Assembly (NCBI GenBank): GCA_039818825.1
Contig: JBCBTD010000108.1
Location: forward strand, 1 to 8,489
Source of the DNA: JBCBTD01 sp039818825
GTDB lineage: Bacteria > Pseudomonadota > Alphaproteobacteria > Geminicoccales > Geminicoccaceae
Direction of reading: 5' to 3'
DNA length: 8,489 nt
Shown here one piece after another: positions 6,140 through 8,489 of this stretch. Under the pieces are notes generated by a model, which was not told the origin of the DNA, searched no databases, and saw nothing but the letters and a program-made list of their open reading frames with translations. The position numbers and the translations under genes are program-made. Numbering within the stretch: the first letter of the stretch is position 1; every line of letters begins with the position of its first letter.

Positions 6140-6757
6140 GTGCCCTTCGAACTCTGGCTGGCCTTCACCATTGCCGCCACCGTGTTGCTGGCGGTACCGG
6201 GCCCGACGATCCTGTTGGTGACCGGTTTCGCGATCCGCCACGGGTCCGCCGCAGCGCTCCGAACCGTGGCCGGTGTCGTCGCCGGCGATGCGTTGGCGAT
6301 GACCCTCTCGTTGCTCGGTGTCGGCGCGGTGCTCGCTGCGTCGGCCGAGGCGTTCACCGTCCTCAAGCTGTTGGGCGCCGGCTATCTCATCTATCTGGGC
6401 GTGAAGCAGTGGCGAGCGCCATCGCTCCTGCCGGGCGACGCCCCGGACACGACACCCACCGACCTTTCCCGGCAGGCGTTCGTCGTAACGGCGCTCAACC
6501 CGAAGAGCATCGCCTTCTTCGTCGCGTTCATGCCGCAGTTCGTCACGCCGACGGCACCAGTGCTGCCGCAGCTCCTGATCATGGGGACGACGTTCCTCGT
6601 GCTGGCGGGCGTCAACGCGGCGCTCTACGCGCTGCTCGCCGGATCGGTGCGGCAGCGTATTCGCGACGCGCGCCTCCTCACCTGGGCCAATCGCGCCGGC
6701 GGGAGCATGCTGGTCGGCGCCGGGGTGCTGACGGCGTTGCTCCGCCGTCCGGCCTGA
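6140..6757 (+). CDS. LysE/RhtB-family amino-acid exporter, first of a tandem pair
   Basis: This inner-membrane efflux protein of 205 residues belongs to the LysE/RhtB superfamily, whose members export amino acids such as homoserine, threonine, lysine or cysteine-related compounds. The signs are VPGPT in the first helix (PGPT at 20-23), glycine-rich helices, GYLIYLGVKQW (81-91) and the hallmark LNPKSIAFFVAFMPQF (119-134), with about six hydrophobic segments. An upstream ATG at 6098 is in frame, but I prefer GTG 6140. It has a TGGAG six bases upstream, and from it the protein aligns gap-free with the start of its neighbour, which also begins with GTG. Over the first 90 residues I count 49 identities with the second exporter. 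The exported substrate is unknown. Confidence 0.93.
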   Translation: MPFELWLAFTIAATVLLAVPGPTILLVTGFAIRHGSAAALRTVAGVVAGDALAMTLSLLGVGAVLAASAEAFTVLKLLGAGYLIYLGVKQWRAPSLLPGDAPDTTPTDLSRQAFVVTALNPKSIAFFVAFMPQFVTPTAPVLPQLLIMGTTFLVLAGVNAALYALLAGSVRQRIRDARLLTWANRAGGSMLVGAGVLTALLRRPA

Positions 6758-6761
6758 CCAC

Positions 6762-7385
6762 GTGGCACTCGACTACTGGCTGGCGCTGGTCGTCGCCAAC
6801 ACGATCCTCCTGGCGACGCCCGGCCCGACGATGCTGCTGATCATGGGTACCGGCATCGAGCGCGGTAGCCGCGCAGGGCTGGTGACGGCGGCGGGTGGGA
6901 TCGCCGGCGCCTGCACCGCCCTCGGTCTCTCGTTGATCGGCATCGGCGCGTTGTTGAGCGCGTCATCGACGGCGTTCACGGTCCTCAAGCTCGTGGGTGC
7001 GGCGTATCTGGTCTTTCTCGGGTGGCGCGCCTGGACCGCACCGCCGCCGGTACTGGCGACGGTATCGGCGCCGCCGATGGCCGTGGGCTGGCTGGTGGCA
7101 CGCGGCTTCGTCACGGCGATTTTCAATCCGAAAGCCATCGTCTTCTACGTCGCGTTCGTGCCCCAATTCGTCGACCCGAGCCGCGCCGTCGGCCCACAGC
7201 TCACCGTCATCCTGCTGACCTTCGCCGTCCAAGGCCTGGTCATGGATGGCGCGGTGGCCCTGGTCGCGGGGCGCGTCCGCCGCACGCTGGTTACGCCGGC
7301 AGCCGGGCGCCTCGTCAACCGCTTGGCGGCCTGCTGCCTGATCGGTGCCGGGTTGTTGACACTGACGCTTCGACGCACCTCGTGA
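6762..7385 (+). CDS. LysE/RhtB-family amino-acid exporter, second of a tandem pair
   Basis: This second LysE/RhtB-type inner-membrane efflux protein (207 residues) starts at GTG only 4 nt after the stop of the first, with no clear Shine-Dalgarno. It is therefore probably translated by coupling. It shows TPGPT (19-23), GAAYLVFLGWRAW (79-91) and IFNPKAIVFYVAFVPQF (120-136), with about six hydrophobic segments. The central loop (about 91-108) is proline- and alanine-rich and differs most from the paralogue. Together with the similarity counted for the first gene, this indicates a local duplication. The two may have different substrates or may work together. The gene ends 25 nt before the end of the convergent hydrolase gene. 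Confidence 0.93.
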   Translation: MALDYWLALVVANTILLATPGPTMLLIMGTGIERGSRAGLVTAAGGIAGACTALGLSLIGIGALLSASSTAFTVLKLVGAAYLVFLGWRAWTAPPPVLATVSAPPMAVGWLVARGFVTAIFNPKAIVFYVAFVPQFVDPSRAVGPQLTVILLTFAVQGLVMDGAVALVAGRVRRTLVTPAAGRLVNRLAACCLIGAGLLTLTLRRTS

Positions 7386-7410
7386 GGCGCGGCTCTGTCG
7401 CGCGACCCGC
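7386..7410. other. Short convergent intergenic spacer
   Basis: Twenty-five bases separate the stops of the second exporter and of the oppositely oriented hydrolase. They contain the palindrome GTCGCGCGAC (7397-7406), which has no loop and no adjacent T-tract. I see no convincing terminator, so transcripts from both sides may overlap. Confidence 0.4.
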
Positions 7411-8373
7411 TCAGCCGATCCTGCGACCGAGGCGCACTGCGGTCTGGCCCGGCCAGAGCCGCCGGCTGGGCATGATCAAGATGCAGTCGTCATAGGGCGT
7501 GGTCACCGGCCGCGTGCCCTCCCAACCGATGACACTGCCGGCTCGGGGTATCACTTCCATGCCCTTGTAGGGCGCAACGAAGCGGAAATCCGGCTCGCGG
7601 ATGGTCACCGCCTCCGTGACCTGAACGACCATCTGGATCGGCGGCGTCGCCAACGGCACGCGGTCGGCCGCAAAGTCGGAGGCCACGACGGCCGTCGCGC
7701 GGAGAAACCGGACGACGCTCTCGATGGCCAACTCCGCGGTGGCCGCCGCCCAGTGCTGACCGCACTCGGCCAAAAGGGCGGTCCGACCACCCGGAACGGC
7801 GCCGAACTCTCCGTAGTCGCGGAGCCGTGGCCCGGCCGCGTGACCGGCGTCTTGAACGACGATGGAGGGCGTGCCGACGCGGATCGCCAGGTCGGTTGCG
7901 CGTGGGCGGGTCCCGGCGAGCATCAGCGGCGGCGACGTATGCTGCATGGAGTGGACGTCCAGCAGCAAGTCGACGTCGTCGATCCAGGTGCGGATGGCGC
8001 GCGCTCGCTGCAGCTCCACGGAGGTCCGCGGACCATCGAGGATGGTCGCGTCCCAGATGCGGTTGAAATCCTCGTCCGACCAGCGCGAGAGGTTGGGCGC
8101 GGCCGGATCGAACGCGCGGTAGGCGTCGACGTTGAGGAACGCGAGGCTCAGGCGACCGCGGACTGGCCGGACACCCCGGCGGAACAGCCAGTCGAGCGCG
8201 ATCGCGCCGCAGGGCTCGTTGCCGTGAACCAGAGCGGTCACGGCGACATGCGGGCCCGCGCGGTCAGCAAAAAACGTGGTCACCCATTCGACGCCGGCAT
8301 TGCCCGCGCGGTAGGGCTCGATGTCGACCGCCTGCAGCTCGACCGGCGGATGCGGCTCCAACCAAGTCACCAT
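7411..8373 (-). CDS. Succinylglutamate desuccinylase/aspartoacylase-family zinc amidohydrolase (AstE/AspA, M14-like)
   Basis: This is a probable cytoplasmic zinc-dependent deacylase of 320 residues. From ATG 8373 the metal site is HGNE (H50, E53) with the third ligand H141 in LLLDVHSMQH. E203 in LLAECGQH is the likely catalytic acid/base. The spacing closely resembles the AstE and aspartoacylase pattern. FLNVDAYRAF (79-88) and DEDFNRIW (101-108) correspond to the substrate-binding region, and a C-terminal beta-rich part (about 240-320) resembles the AstE C-terminal domain. Family members remove succinyl or acetyl groups from amino acids; the substrate here is unknown. The frame stays open to the window edge, but residues encoded by 8374-8487 are low-complexity and Pro/Ser-rich, so I chose the internal ATG. 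Its Shine-Dalgarno (GGGG) is weak, so the start is less certain than the family. Confidence 0.9.
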   Translation of the reverse strand: MVTWLEPHPPVELQAVDIEPYRAGNAGVEWVTTFFADRAGPHVAVTALVHGNEPCGAIALDWLFRRGVRPVRGRLSLAFLNVDAYRAFDPAAPNLSRWSDEDFNRIWDATILDGPRTSVELQRARAIRTWIDDVDLLLDVHSMQHTSPPLMLAGTRPRATDLAIRVGTPSIVVQDAGHAAGPRLRDYGEFGAVPGGRTALLAECGQHWAAATAELAIESVVRFLRATAVVASDFAADRVPLATPPIQMVVQVTEAVTIREPDFRFVAPYKGMEVIPRAGSVIGWEGTRPVTTPYDDCILIMPSRRLWPGQTAVRLGRRIG

Positions 8374-8489
8374 CCGCAGCCCCGTGGGCGACACCACTGG
8401 TCCGGGAGATCGGGTTGGCGGCGGACGCTCGCTCGAAGACGATGGATCATGGTGCAGGTGGGGCGCAGTTGCCGGTCGTCGAAGCAAAG
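8374..8489 (-). other. Upstream region of the hydrolase gene, or its N-terminal extension
   Basis: These 116 bases reach the right edge. The hydrolase frame is open through them without a stop, with TTG at 8487 as a possible start. The encoded residues are proline-, serine- and arginine-rich and unlike the family's N-terminus. It is more likely 5' untranslated or promoter DNA. No -10/-35 pair was recognised. Confidence 0.4.

Noticed and set aside
7397..7406. GTCGCGCGAC palindrome as a terminator between convergent genes
   Set aside because: It has no loop and no flanking T-tract, so it is unlikely to act as an intrinsic terminator.

Overview
The window is GC-rich throughout (C/G-rich third codon positions, long antisense open frames). 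It carries ordinary bacterial accessory metabolism and transport genes. The gene style (Tat-type solute-binding protein, peptide ABC operon, SDR, LysE pair, AstE-like hydrolase) fits a Gram-negative bacterium, most likely an alphaproteobacterium. That placement is an inference, because there is no rRNA or other phylogenetic marker here.

Left half, minus strand (about 4755 down to 1): a peptide/nickel-type ABC importer operon in transcription order. It runs solute-binding protein with a twin-arginine signal (4755-3076), DppB/OppB-type permease (2987-2037), DppC/OppC-type permease (2027-1005), and DppD/OppD-type ATPase (993 to beyond base 1). The ATPase is open to the left edge; a second, OppF-type ATPase would be expected further left but is not visible. 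The genes are tightly packed except for an 88-nt gap after the binding-protein gene, which holds a strong stem-loop that may set its expression above that of the membrane parts. A possible 66-residue protein (5091-4891, minus) lies upstream, and two inverted repeats lie between it and the binding-protein start.

Middle (5092-5283): a divergent intergenic region with a 10-bp direct repeat whose copies start 19 bp apart and a 12-bp dyad. No confident sigma-70 promoter could be placed.

Right half, plus strand: a classical NAD(H)-type short-chain dehydrogenase (5284-6066), followed by two adjacent LysE/RhtB-type amino-acid exporter genes (6140-6757 and 6762-7385). The two exporters are clear paralogues. 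Convergent to them is a zinc-dependent AstE/aspartoacylase-type (M14-like) amidohydrolase (8373-7411, minus).

Taken together the genes suggest uptake of a peptide or acylated amino-acid compound, oxidation or reduction by the SDR, deacylation by the AstE-like enzyme, and export of amino-acid-like products. This link is inferred from proximity only. I found no CRISPR array, RNA gene, insertion sequence, phage or defence module, and nothing that clearly amounts to a new system. The most unusual points are the extra N-terminal membrane segments of the DppC-type permease, the exporter pair, and the regulatory-looking repeats.
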